A stretch of 64,000 bases of DNA from Setoptus koraiensis. Lineage: Eukaryota; Arthropoda. The notes under the pieces were generated by a model. It made no database searches. It saw only the letters and a list, made by a program, of their open reading frames with translations, and had not been told where the DNA came from. Shown piece after piece: positions 35,631 to 47,784 of the stretch. The DNA lies in NCBI GenBank assembly GCA_048013815.1, contig CM106586.1:20522001-20586000 (forward strand). The letters run 5' to 3'. Position 1 is the stretch's first letter; each line of letters opens with the position of its first letter. The position numbers and the translations under genes are program-made.

Positions 35631-36109
35631 CGGTCAGTCGCAGCGCCTCGTGCACACGCACCGCAGACTTTTCCTTGCTGGGCACGGGGGCCCAGAAAGG
35701 GGCCACGATCGCAATTGGCTACTCATCGCGACACTCCTGTGGCATATATATACCGCCGGTATAGTACCGCTACATGTTGGGTATCTATTAGGGTATCTAT
35801 TAGGTATGTGCCGGGTACATGTTGGGTTCTGGGTTGGTTGCATCATGCAACTTGCATAGGTGAGGCATAGGTGGCCCAGTCAGCTGATGTGCGATTGCCG
35901 TCGATCAGCTGACAGCGCGAGCTGACACGAGCTGACAAGTGGCGCCGCCAATACAATTAACCAGCATCAGATGTGTGTACCTTGTATAGGCGCTGGTGGT
36001 GCTCGACTGTTGCTGTTGGTGCATTTAAATTTGCGAACGCGCATTTAAATATACGCACGGCGAGCGTACTAATTAGTTTGTAGACCACGGTGCATGGCGC
36101 GGTGCATCG

Positions 36110-36130
36110 TGCACCACAGGCTGTGGTGCA
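36110..36130. repeat. 21-bp near-perfect palindrome
   Basis: TGCACCACAG, central G, CTGTGGTGCA. Confidence 0.9.
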
Positions 36131-36635
36131 AGTCGACAGAGCCGGGCCAACCGGGCAACCAGCCGATTGGCCAGCAACAGGCAACCGACTTAGCCGGCCG
36201 CTCGCAATTTGTTCACGCCTCGCTGCACCCACCGGGACCCGCCCTCCCGCTCCAGTGGCGTATGTGCAGTGTGTGTGTGTGTGTGCGCGCGCTTGGGCCG
36301 CCTAGATTTGCTCGGGGTATTTGTCGGCGTGCATCTGTGCACCAGACAAAGTCTGCCAGTTGTGTGTTCTATGGTGCGTGGTGCAACGCTGCACTCGTGC
36401 TTGGTGCCGCCATTAAATTGGTGTGTCGTGCTGCTGCAATCGCACCAACTGCACTGTGTGCAGTCTGCATACACTGGCGCATTGGTGCACTGGGTATACC
36501 CCGGACATGCTAGCGGGCGAGGGCACAGCCCGTACTACAGGGTAGTTGTTGCGCCGTGTACTGGGCACCAGTGTCATCGGGCACCGTCGCGATTGGGTAC
36601 CAGTGCCATCGGGTCGCTGACAGTGCCGTTTTGCA

Positions 36636-36683
36636 GCCGGGCACCAACGCGGGCACCAACGCGGGCACCAACGCGGGCACCAC
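36636..36683. repeat. 12-bp tandem repeat
   Basis: Four copies of CGGGCACCAACG with a diverged last unit. Confidence 0.88.
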
Positions 36684-37261
36684 GCACGCCCGGACAGGTA
36701 GAACGTGTGCCAGCGTTTGACCTTGGCCAGCCACTTGTGGGTAACCCGCGCGAGTAACGGTGAGTGCCCCGGCGCGACGAGCGCTGCCCAGGCTCGGGTA
36801 TCGCTCGGTAATAGCGAGTTTGTATCATTGGCAGCGTGCGCGTAATGATTAGCCAAGGGGGCCCCGTTGGCCAGTGGCGCCCCAACGTGCGGCCGTTGGT
36901 ATCATCAGCTGTCTGGTGATTGGACTAGAAATCAGGGTCTCATCGCTAATGATCTCGCTGATGCACACACTGGGCCAACTGGGCAGATATAGGCGCCGGG
37001 GCACGGGGTTTGTTTGTGTCGCTATGAGCTGGCTGGCATGACAAACAACGCAAACTGCATTGCATTGACACTGTTGTTTGCTCCGAGTAAATCGATTGCC
37101 ATTAGACGTGGCAGCGGGCAATCATTTACGTGGCGTGTTGTGTATGAGTGGTGCACGCGTTGTGTACGTGTTGTGCACGGGGGCCATTGTATTAGCGGCG
37201 TGTTTGTATTGGTGCGGTGTCGCTGACGTTTCGGGCCCGTTGATGAATGAGCCGATTCGCC

Positions 37262-37285
37262 GCGATTCGATTCAAATCGAATCGC
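37262..37285. repeat. 24-bp inverted repeat
   Basis: GCGATTCGATT, central CA, AATCGAATCGC. Confidence 0.9.
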
Positions 37286-37355
37286 TCGAGCCGGCCGATC
37301 AGCCGCTCGAACTTGAAACCGGTCGCCGAGTTCGGCCCCCTCGGGCCTCGGCGGC

Positions 37356-37375
37356 CCGGAGCAGCGCTGCTCCGG
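37356..37375. repeat. Perfect 20-bp palindrome
   Basis: CCGGAGCAGCGCTGCTCCGG, about 70 bp from the inverted repeat at 37262-37285. Confidence 0.92.
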
Positions 37376-40300
37376 AGGAGGGGACGCCGCGCCGACGGAG
37401 GGGAGTTGTTGTGTCACTTTTGTCGGGCCCACTGCTGTCGAGAGTTAACCCACTTCTGGCGCTGCCACTGGCATTATGCAGAATGGCCGCGGCACCAGCG
37501 ACAACAGCCCAGTCGGCAGCGACAACAGCCCAGTCCGGCAGCGACCGCGGCCCAGTCGGTGCCCTTGGAGCGTCGCTCTCGTCGCGGAATTATGGCATTA
37601 TCGCGGCGCTGGCCGGAGAGAGGTTCGGGCAGAAGTGGCCCGACAGCGGCAGCGCCAGCAGCCAGCGAAACGACAAAGAATTATTCATCCCGTTCGGCGA
37701 CGCGGCCCGTTGCGGCTCGTCGTGGCGTTCGTGCCCGTTCCAATTCCAGTTCCAGCAACCCCGGCACAACCTATAGGCCAGCGCGACACACAGTGGGCAT
37801 TACCAGCGGGCCATTACCATAAAGTACGTGCAAACACACGTAGCAGCAGCAGCACCATTTAGCGACACAGGCGCTGCCATAAAGATACAACCACATGCCA
37901 GCCTCGCGGCGAACGCTGCCGAACCGAGCCGACCGAACGGGCGAACGCGGCCCAAACGAACGCGGCCGAAACGAACGCCGCCGAAACGAACGCCGCCGGA
38001 GAGGCGAGAACTCGGGAGCGGGCACCGAAACAGCGGCCGACGGCGCGAGCGAACGCAAGCGAATTAGAATTACAATTGGAACTTTAACTGGAATTACAAC
38101 ATTACAATTGGAATGATGATTTTGCGATAGAGCGACCGGCGCTTGCGATGCATTCATTCATTTAATAATGGCCAGTTCCAGTTGGCGCTTCCATTTGCTC
38201 TTCATCACGATTAGCGTTCGCTCTGCTCCAATTCAATGCCATCCGCGCCGCCAATCCAAGCAGCTCACATGGCCCGGCCCGCAACTTGCAAATTGCGCAC
38301 GCCAAACGGCGGACGGCCGCCAATGGCTGCCAAGTGGGCCGCTCGCGACGGAGCGAGCCCGAGCGCGGCTCTCGAAGCGAGCGCCCGCAGAAGCCCCAGC
38401 GGCCGACGGAGGCGACGGATTGACGCGGCGACCGCCGCCGCCGCCGAAGCCAGACCAGTGGCGAAGCCCCAGTTGGCCCAGTTGTCGCTCTCGGCCTGAC
38501 GAAGGCCAGCTGGGCCCGGCTCGAGCGGGCCTCACGGGGCGGCCCGTCGCAGCTACGCTAATCCGGCCAGCTCTGGGGCGGGCGGGCGCACGCCGATCGG
38601 GCATCGGTCGCTCCAGTGTCAGCGCCATGTCCGATTGACGCACCGCTCATGTCGAGCCAGATCGTCGGAGCGGCCGTGCGGCCGCTCTCTTGGCGAGAAT
38701 CTTGCGCCGAGTGACGCCGACGGGGAGCTGCTGCCACTGCCGAAATTAATTACTTTTCTAACGAGGTGCCCGAGACGTCGAGCGTGGGCTCGTTAGCGGG
38801 CGCCGCTTACTTGTGGCTCATGTTTCACGCGGGGCTGATGGCGCGCAATGGGCCGCCGACTCGCAGGCTGCCAGTCGCAGCTCGACCAATGCGGCACCGC
38901 GAGCACTTGCGACCGGCCCGGACGCCGGCCGACACCGACGGGTCCCGACACCGACGCCGAGCGGGCGGATAATGAGCGCATGAGCTGACAACTACTGACA
39001 TTTATATCGCCGGCCACCGGCACGGATTTTAAAGCTCGCAATCCTATCTGTGCCAGCGCCTATAATCTGTTTATAGCCACGCATATACTGCAAATGCCAA
39101 ATAGACTAATATGCCGCATTTGCTACGTGTTCGGTATGCATATAATCAGCTGTGTGAACTGCATACGTGTTTAAATTTATATTTATCCGAGTGTGTGTAT
39201 GGGGGCGCTGGCTGTTGCTGGCGCGGACGGTCGGCGAGCCATTTAATTGGTCGCTGCCCAGAGCAACAAAATAATTCATCTCAAATAATAATAGCAATCA
39301 TCATCAATTCATGGGTGTGCATGCCATATATGGCATATTGCATGCCTTACAGAGCGCCACTGAGGCACGCGCTCCGCTCGGCCCGGCTCGGCCTGCGGGT
39401 CCGCCCCGCGCCTCGCTGTCCGCCCCGCGCTTTGAGTGCCCATTCCGGCGGATGGCATCGAATGCGCTTCGAATCGTTCGCTGGAACGGATCTCGTCTCG
39501 CTCGTTCGGCTCTCTGGCTGCTGCCACCGAACGGTGCGACTGGCGCGAACGGAGCGCCTCCGCAGGAGCGGTTCGGGCGGTTGGATCGGCCGACCGGAGC
39601 GGATCCGAGCGCGAGGCCGGCGACCCGACCAAATCGATCGTGTGGGCCGGCCGCGCCGATTGCGGCGATCGGGCTCGCTTAGCGTTCGGCTGGCGGGTTC
39701 GCGTGCGCCGACAGCTCGATCATCCGTGGTTGTTCTAGTTGGCACAACAACTAGAATAATTAACATTGGCAATTAACGATCGCGCTGCCATGGGACTCGT
39801 TGCTTGTTTGCCATTGGCATGAGTCAACCGGAGTCCTTGTGAGCGGCGAGTGTCGCCGGCCGCCGGTCACAAGTTGCGCGGAGGTGTCGAGCCGGCGCGG
39901 CCCGACATGGCCACTGTAGCCGCTGTTGAGCGGCCGTTGCGGGCCGCTCAGGCGATTGGCGTGCAAAGGCTGTGGCTGTGCGAGCTTGCAACTACGGGTA
40001 ATTTCATTAGGCGTTCGATGCAAAGACGCAGCGAACGACAACAAACAATCCCCACCACTGGTCAGTGGCGCTGCAGTGGAGCAGCCACTGGCCGTAGCGT
40101 CGCTCCGGCCAGCCCGCTGGCCAGCAATAGGTCGCGATAGGTGCGTCGGGCTTGTGTCCAGCGTCCAGTGGGCAGCGTATAATTATACACTGTTGCTCGG
40201 CTTACTAATTGAGGCTTACAATCATGGACACATACACAATTACTGCTCGCTAATGCTCGCCGGTACGCGATGGCACGCACGCACCGCTCGACAGGTAAGC

Positions 40301-40593
40301 TGACCAGTGCAGGCCAGGCCAGGCCGCCGGTCAGTCAGTCAGCGAGTCAGCTCCGGCTGCATGCGAGACAGACGGTCGGCGAGCCAGTGGCCAGTTTGTC
40401 GTGATGGGTCGCGTTGTTGCTGGTCGCCGACACAACTTGTGATCCAATTAGTGGCGCTGTTTGTTTGCATGCCGTCCGGTCTTGGCGAGCAGCAAAGAGC
40501 AAAGAGTTGCCCAATGATGCGGCGCGACATTGACAACTGCGACAATTGCGGGCGCCGGCAGCGGCCGCGCCGTGCGCTACCCGGCGGCCAGCC

Positions 40594-40639
40594 GGACTCG
40601 ATCTAGTCGGCCGGCCGGACTCGATCTAGTCGGCCGGCC
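40594..40639. repeat. 23-bp tandem repeat
   Basis: Two exact copies of a 23-bp unit beginning GGACTCGATCTAGTCGG, with a diverged third following. Confidence 0.88.
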
Positions 40640-41502
40640 GGACTCGGTCTGGTCGGCGGACGGGCGCTCAACAGCAAATTAAATTTCGACGCTAGTCCGT
40701 CGGCGGCGACAGCGGCCAACTTGACAGCTCTCGCTGGTCAGACCAGGAAGCTCGCGAGCTCCGCTGGACACCGCCGCACCAGTCAAAGTGGCCGGGCCGA
40801 CCCCGCTGGCAGCGGCCGAGCGGCCGGGCCTGGCGGCGCGGAGTGGCCGGCGCGTCCGAGTCGCGGAGTCGCGGAGTCGAGCCAAGTCGAGCCAAATCGA
40901 GCCAAATCGAGCCAGAATCGGACGAATGGAGGCAAAAAGTGACTGCGCTCCTCCCCGTTCTCGGCGTCACCCGGCCGCTCATGGCCGTCATCCTCACCTC
41001 CGATACCCATACATACGTATAATATAACACAATGCAAGCGAGCGAAATATTATCCGCTGGCCGGAGCCCTTCGACCACGGCAATTGTTGTTGTTGTTGTT
41101 GTTGTTGTTGCTCTCGCTCCGCTCGTTTGACAGCCCAAATTCTATATCAATTTTCGTGCCTGCCCCCCGTGCGGCCGCTCAGCGCCGCTGGCCCTGTCCG
41201 CTGGCTTCCCCCGGCGGCCTGTCTCCCGTTCTCGCTATTCTCATTCCTGCTGGCTGTTCTATTCACACACACTCAATTGGAGATTCGCAGATTCGCCGAT
41301 TCGGAGACTCGCAGATTCGGAGACTCGGAGAGGAATTGTCCGTGTTTGTGGAAGCCGTGAGTGCGAACAGACACACACTATTAACTATGCCCAAGATATA
41401 CAATCGTTGGCAGCGTCGCTGGCTCCTTGCACGGCAAACAAGCGCAGTGGCAGCAGCAGCAGCAGCGAACCGGCAGAATCGTGTTGATCGCTCTTCTCAT
41501 GC

Positions 41503-41545
41503 TGCTTCGAACGCCGCTTCGAACGCCGCTTCGAACGCCGCCTCG
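41503..41545. repeat. 12-bp tandem repeat
   Basis: Three to four copies of GCTTCGAACGCC, each carrying the palindrome TTCGAA. Confidence 0.88.
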
Positions 41546-44471
41546 AATGCGAGTCGCTCGCGAGCCTTCTTCGCCATTATTCGCTATCGGGCTGCCAGCG
41601 AGCGGCGCAACTGCGATCGGGCTTCCAATTGAGCTCGTCCAATTGCCGCGGCCAGCGATCATTCCAGCCACGATGATTCCGCGGACGATGATGAAGAAGA
41701 GGAAGAAGATGACGACCGTCATCATCATCAATTTAAATTTTTTCCTCTCACTTCTCCTCGTCCACGCTCGCCGCTGCCACTTGGTCCACTTGGCGTTCGC
41801 ACGCACGCACCGACGGGCACCGACGGGCACACTGGCGCTGGCCGTGACGCACGCACACACGCACGGGCCCGGGGCGGGGGGCGGCCCGCGCCCGTTGCCC
41901 TCTGCTGCCCTCGTGCTGCCTGCCCGTCCCGTTCTGCCTGCTCGTCCCGTTCTGCCGTCCTGCCGGCTTGTCCTGTGGGCTCGACCCGGCGGCCCGACGG
42001 CCGGCCGGGCCACTCCCTGTCGCGGCCGCCCCTGAGCTCCGGGTCTCAGGCTGCAACCAGAGCGCGGCTTGCACGAGAGCGAGCGCCGCTCGGGCACCCG
42101 CCGGCCGGAGAGGCGCTCGCCGGAGCGACGGTCAGTGACTCGTTGCAGCGACCGATCAACAAGCCAGCGCGAGAAGCCGCAGCGAAAAGCGAGAACGCCG
42201 AGAAGAATGGGCGAGCAAGAATCATGTAAAAGAACAATTTACGATCATGTGGTTGTGAGCGTCGCTTATCATGATCATGATTTGCGCACCGGTATTAATG
42301 ATCGCACACACCGACAGGGCGAGAGCTTCTATTCTCTTCGTGGCTGCTCTGACAATCTCACAAGATTTTAGATTGTCAGACCAGAGATTGTCAGACCAGA
42401 GATTGTCAGACCGGCGACTCTCCCCGGCAGAGAGCGAGAGAAACGCGCACACCGGCGCGTATCCCGCTGATTGAACTTGTAGCTTGCGCTATGCACTTTC
42501 GGCCAATCGGTCGTGTATTCTCCTCTCCATCAAACGGGCTCTTTAAATAGACGATCGCCCCATGCACCGGTGCGCCGATCCCGTCTCGGCCGGCTCACCC
42601 GTCTCGGCCGGCTCATCCGTCTCGGCCAGCCCGTGCAATTCGTCCAACGACGGGCCGGCCGGCCCGTCGTCTCACCCACGGCGGTCTGGATGGGCCAGCC
42701 GACCTGGCCGGCCGCACAGCAGTTGTTTGCAGGGTCGGGCCCACTGGGCCGGGCTGTCGTTTGGTCAGACTCGGCCAGACCCGGCCAGACCCGGCCAGAC
42801 TGGAGGCAAGGGTGCAGACGCGGGCAGCTCCACTGACACAGATTGAAGAGACAGTAGCTGTTGGTGGTGCCGCCGCACGGGTCAGTCTCGCAAAATGGCT
42901 GGCCGGCGCCGGCCCGTTGGCTCTGGGCGCCCGGTGGTCAGTCGCTTCTTGTTCAGCGTCCGCGAGCCTGCCCGACTGAAGCTAATGGTGGGCTCGTGTG
43001 TGAGTTACTCACGCTAAGTGCCGTGGCGAGCCGGCGCGCACGAGCCGACGGGTGGGCGCCGGCAAGCGAGTGGGCCGCCGTCCGCTCGTTTGCGGCACCC
43101 GCGACCATCACTGGACTGCAGTGACTGGAGGCTCGAAGCCTTTGGGCCCAGTGCGCAACGTGCCGAGCGCCTCAAACGGTGGCCCTAGTCCGCTCGCAAT
43201 GCCGCCGATGATTGCAGTGTTAGCGAGCGCCGCATCTTATCGGATTCGGTCGGATCAAGCGGGCCGCGCGAGCAAACGCATGTACCCAAGAGTCCACTGG
43301 CCAGTTGGGCCGGACCGTGGCCGGTAGGGCCGGACTGCGGCCAGTCTGGCCGGACCGGTCGGCCTCGAAACAGTGATTTGCAATGATTTCATTGATGCTA
43401 CATGTACAGTTTGCAGCGCGCACACACACACACACGCTCTGGGAATGGCGGAGAGGGGGCTGTCTATTCTCGTGGCCGAACGCTGTCTATAATTCTCTCA
43501 ACACTGCCCAATGCGATTCTTCTCTTGCCTGCCAATTGTGCCAGTTCGGCCAGTTTGGCCAGTTGTGCCGATTCTGCCAATTCTGCCAATTGCGAGTTTG
43601 CCAATTCTGAGTTTGCCAGTTCGCAAATAGACGCAAACACAGCACAGCGCGCAGCGAACGAGCCCGTCAGACTCTGACGGTCAGAGATGACAGACAGGCT
43701 TGCAGCGGCAGCCACAGCGCCAGCGAAGCCATTATAAAGGCTCTTGGCGAATTCTCTTCTCTATTCGAATTTCGAATACGTACACATAAGCTGCTGGCCG
43801 TTCGCTGGCTCGTTCGCTGGCCGTTCGCTGGCCGTTCGCTGGCTCGTTCGCTGGCGCATAGCTAAATGTGTTTGCACGCCACACTGAGCCAACTGGCGGC
43901 CACTGGACACTGGCCACTGCCACTTACTTACACAGTCCGGCGCTGAGAATTAAAGAGACACACACAAAAAGAACGTGAGCACGAGCTTCGGCCAGATTGA
44001 GCCACAAAGAATTCTCGCCCTCTCTCTCTCTCTCGCTCGTTCTCTCTGTTTGAGCGTCACGTAGCCGGTCAGGCTCGTCACCCGTTTGCAAGCTAATTTC
44101 TTCGCTCGCTCGTTTGTTGGTCAGTCAGCGTTTTTTCTCTCTCTCTCGCTCAACATCGGCCAAACATGCAAACGCTCATTTGCAAGCCCGACGGGCTGCA
44201 TGGGGGAGAGCCCAGTGAGCCAGTGAGCCTGAGCGGAGCGGCGCTTCAATATCGCGTAGCGTCGTCGCAACGCGATTATCGCCATCGCTCACTTATTATT
44301 ATTATTGTTATCATCATCATTATCCGCAAGTATTCCAGCGAAAAACAGAAAGAGGAAAGCAGCCCGGCCAGCCAGCCAGCCACAGGCAGTAAATTGGCGG
44401 CGCTGGCCATGGATAAACCCATAAACTTGGTGCTCGCGAGCGGCCATGCAAATGGCACTCGCGCTAGACGC

Positions 44472-44496
44472 CAACGGAGCTGGCGCAGCTCCGTTG
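44472..44496. repeat. Hairpin, 10-bp stem
   Basis: CAACGGAGCT, loop GGCGC, AGCTCCGTTG. Confidence 0.88.
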
Positions 44497-44941
44497 CGAG
44501 CCGGCCGCTCGCCCGACTCGCCGCCGCCTGCCCGATTTGCCGCATCTCGGCCGGCTGGCCGCCAGTCAGACTGGCCAGTGGCGTCGGGCCGGCCAGGCGC
44601 GCCCGTCAGCCAGTGTGACAGTTAGCGGCCAGATTGGCGAGAGATGCCAGCGCCAGTCGCAACATCGTGCAGCCAGTGCAGCTCGTTAGCCGCCGATCTG
44701 ACGGGCCGGCGCCGCTGCAGCGATGCCCGCTGACCAGCCGCTTCCGGCCGTGACTGCGGCCCGCGTGCGGCCGGGAAGACTGGCTGGCAAGCAGCTCGCG
44801 ACGGTATTGACCGCATACATACACAGACCGTCGGTCGGTCGGTGGCACGGGCTGACAGGCCAGCGCTACACGAGCCTCGCACGAGCTTCACAGTGCCGGC
44901 GGCGAGCGAGCTTCGAGTTGTGTCGCCAGGGTGCCTCCTCA

Positions 44942-44989
44942 ATTGGGCACGATTGGGCACGGGCCCGATCGTGCCCAATCGTGCCCAAT
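44942..44989. repeat. Perfect hairpin, 20-bp stem and 8-nt loop
   Basis: ATTGGGCACGATTGGGCACG (44942-44961), loop GGCCCGAT, then the exact reverse complement (44970-44989). Each arm is itself a direct repeat of a 10-bp unit, so the structure arose from an inverted pair of 10-bp repeats. Related CGAGCCC units continue to about 45025. Confidence 0.95.
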
Positions 44990-46434
44990 CGAGCCCAATC
45001 GAGCCCGTTCGTGCCCGTTCGTGCTTGTTGCGGGCCCGGAGGCGGCGCTCGACGCGGGCCCCGCAACGGACGCGGCCCGAGCAGCGGCCGTTGGCTGGCC
45101 AGTGGGCAGCGGCCACTTGCACGAGCACGCACACATTCAGCAAACATATCTAACGTATGTATGTAAATACGACAATGATATCACTTCGCTCTGTGGCCAA
45201 CTTTGCCAAATTGTGTGTCGCCGTGTGTGCGATGATTGGCAAATAGCGAGTGGTCATCGGCACACACTGGCCAGCAGCGTCCAGTTGAGTGTGATGTGTT
45301 TGCTCAAATTGTTTAATGTGTCTCTTGCTTGGCCGGCTCGCAGCTCCGCTGTCAGCTGAGCCGGACGGGCCAGCTCGACAATTGGGTTTTGTTGAGTTTC
45401 GTTGAGTTGTGCTCACAACTGTGTTCGGTCGCGTTCGGTTTTGTCGAGTTTGGGTTGGCCCGCTTGTCCGGCGGCAAGCGGCAGGTTGCTCACCTGGCCG
45501 CCGGTCGGCCGGCAAGCTGCGCCAAGCCAGCGACTTGTCCGCTGTGTTTGGCCAGTGTGACCAGTGTGCCCGGTGCGACCGGTCGGCCGGGCCGGCGCAT
45601 TTGGCGTGCGGTGCGCCGGCCAAATGCGGCCACTGGGCTGTTGTTTTTTGGCAGTTGAACGGGTCGCAGCGCTAGTTAGCATGTTGTTGCCGTCGCTGTT
45701 GCTGTCGCTGTTGTTGTTGCTGGCCAAACAAAAGAATATGGCCACGCTCAAGATGATTTTGTCCAACTTGTCTAACTATTCTCACTTGTCCATTGGCCGG
45801 CCGGCCGGCCGCTCTAACGACGCACTCGACGACGCCGACGGGCCGGCCGGCCGCTGTGTGCAGCCATCAATTTGAATAACGACGCTGAGGCCGGTTGCAC
45901 GGGTGGCGCTGTGTCAGCCGCTCGCCACTTGCACTTGGCAGGCGTCTCACTCGGGTCGCGGCCGGCCCGTTGCCGTCGCTGCTGCTGCCGTCGCTGTCGG
46001 TGTTGCTGTCGGTGGTGCCGTTGCGCTGGACACCGCGGCGACGGGCTCACTGTGTGCAGCTTATCCCGACTGCGTCGCGCTAAATGACGCCGGCCGACCG
46101 AACGGCAACGACACCGCCGGCAACCATGTCAGCGGCAGCGGCCAGCGTCCAGGGGGCGCCTCTGCCGGGCATCGCGCCGCTGCCCGTCACTCGCTGACAG
46201 ATTGGCAGCAACACGAGCACTAATTTCCACGCAACCAGCTGATGGGCGTCTGAGGCTGGTCTAGCCAGTGGCCGCTAACGCCCGCCGGCCAGCGGGCAGC
46301 GCACAATGGCCGGCAACACGACATTGGCCAACAATGGCTCGCTGAGAACTGCCGCTCGGCCACAGGTTGGCCAGTAGTTGGCACAGGTGACAGTCGATCC
46401 ATCAAGCCAGCGTGATTACAGTGTGTCTTGTTGC

Positions 46435-46440
46435 CTTTGT

Positions 46441-46481
<41 letters not shown>

Positions 46482-46529
46482 TTGTTGTTGCTGTTGCTGC
46501 TGTTGTTGCTGCTGTTGCTGCTGTTGCTC
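46435..46529. repeat. TTG/CTG triplet tract
   Basis: About 30 TTG/CTG triplets, an unbroken run of Gln codons in one minus-strand frame. The flanks lack a conserved domain, so I do not call it an exon. Confidence 0.88.
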
Positions 46530-47184
46530 GGCCGGTGCCGGCGCTGGCTGCGGCAGGTTGCAAGTTGCCACTCGCTGCAACTTGCTGCAACACTCATGCA
46601 CCGTGTCTCTCTCACAGACATAATTAAGGTGGCTTCCAATTAATCTCACCGTTGCCGCCGCCGCGCCGTTGTGCCACTCACCTGCCGCAACATCGTCTCT
46701 CGTTCCCATGCAATTGCTGCCCATACCCATGCCTTATATCTGTATATCCAAATATACACACTGTGTAGTGCCCGTTGAGCTGCCAATGCCAGGCCGGGCC
46801 GCCACCGGTAGCCCGTTGGCCAGTTGTGGCAAGTGGCAATAGGCAATAGGCCGCTGGGGCCACTTTACAGTTAGCTGACCGTCAGCTGACCGGCTCTAAA
46901 CTAATCAGCTGGCCAGCGACCACTTGACAGTGGGCAAACCCGCGCCGGCCGTCACCAGAGGCGACTGCCGGCCATGCACACATAACAATCGGCAGACATT
47001 TAAAGGGATGCTGGCTCGGTTGTTGGCTCGGTTGTTGTCGCTGCCGCAACAACCACGCCAACTGCAACCACCGCGGCTCGCCTATGCACTCCATATATGC
47101 AGCGCATAGCCACAGTGTGGAGCTGGCCGGCCGGCCGTGCAATCGTACAGGAGGGAAGGTCATTAAATGATTTGTTTGCTGTTG

Positions 47185-47280
47185 TTGGAGCGGTGGTTGC
47201 AGTTGCAGTTGCAGTTGCAGTTGTAGTCGCAGTCGCAGTCGCTGTTGCCGTTGCCGTTGCTGTTGCCGTTGGTGCTGGCA
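47185..47280. repeat. GTTGCAGTTGCAGTCGC hexanucleotide-like tract
   Basis: Imperfect (GTTGCA)n passing into (GTTGCC)n. Confidence 0.8.
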
Positions 47281-47784
47281 CTGCTGGCGCTGCGGAGCGC
47301 ACGTTGCGTGTATCATCATTATCATGCAAGAATTCAGATATATATAACACATATGATATATAAAATAGAAATAAAACTACTAAAATAAAATAAAACTTGT
47401 ACTTGTGTGTCTCTCTGTGTGTATCGTCGCTGTTGCTGCTGCAACTTGTAGACAGTGCAAGTGTATAATTTGTCAGTGATTGTTTGTTACACTTCAAAAC
47501 AATCGCAGAGCAGCTAACACAAGTCAAGAGTCTCTCTCAGAGCTCGATCTCGCTCTCTCTCTCTCTCTCTCATCGCAAACACACACAATCAGCATATATT
47601 GTGTAGTTTATGTATATGATAAAGAGACAAACAGACAGACAGACGGACACAAAGTGAGAGACTGGAAACAGAGATATCATCGTTATATTATTAGTTATTA
47701 TATTATTATTGTTATTATTGTAATTATTATCATTAAAGTTATCATTTGGAGCAGCTTATGATAAATATAATGGCAACGCACAGC

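Larger units (their letters stand above)
29801..38200. other. GC-rich non-coding region with palindromes
   Basis: No gene is identified. Long open frames (for example minus 29840-30481 and 31995-32666) are expected from the high GC content and show only Arg/Ala/Pro/Ser-rich random-looking sequence. GAGA runs near 29955 and 31941 could bind GAGA-type factors. A (TTG)n tract lies at 33770-33915 and another at 34372-34440. Confidence 0.5.
38201..47784. other. GC-rich non-coding region leading to the SoxC 3' end
   Basis: No gene is identified. The sequence is dominated by GCGAGC/GGCCGG words and short repeats. A TATAAAG in GCCATTATAAAGGCTC (43729-43744) could be a core promoter with no recognisable product. 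From about 47300 the sequence turns AT-rich and must include the SoxC 3' UTR (minus strand). Confidence 0.5.

Noticed and set aside
41381-42097. 238-codon minus-strand open frame
   Set aside because: Arg/Gly/Ala-rich, crosses simple repeats, no motif and no splice support.
12253-47784. Transposon remnants (transposase, reverse transcriptase, LTRs)
   Set aside because: I looked for catalytic motifs and long terminal repeats in all frames and found none; repeats here are short tandem or inverted units.
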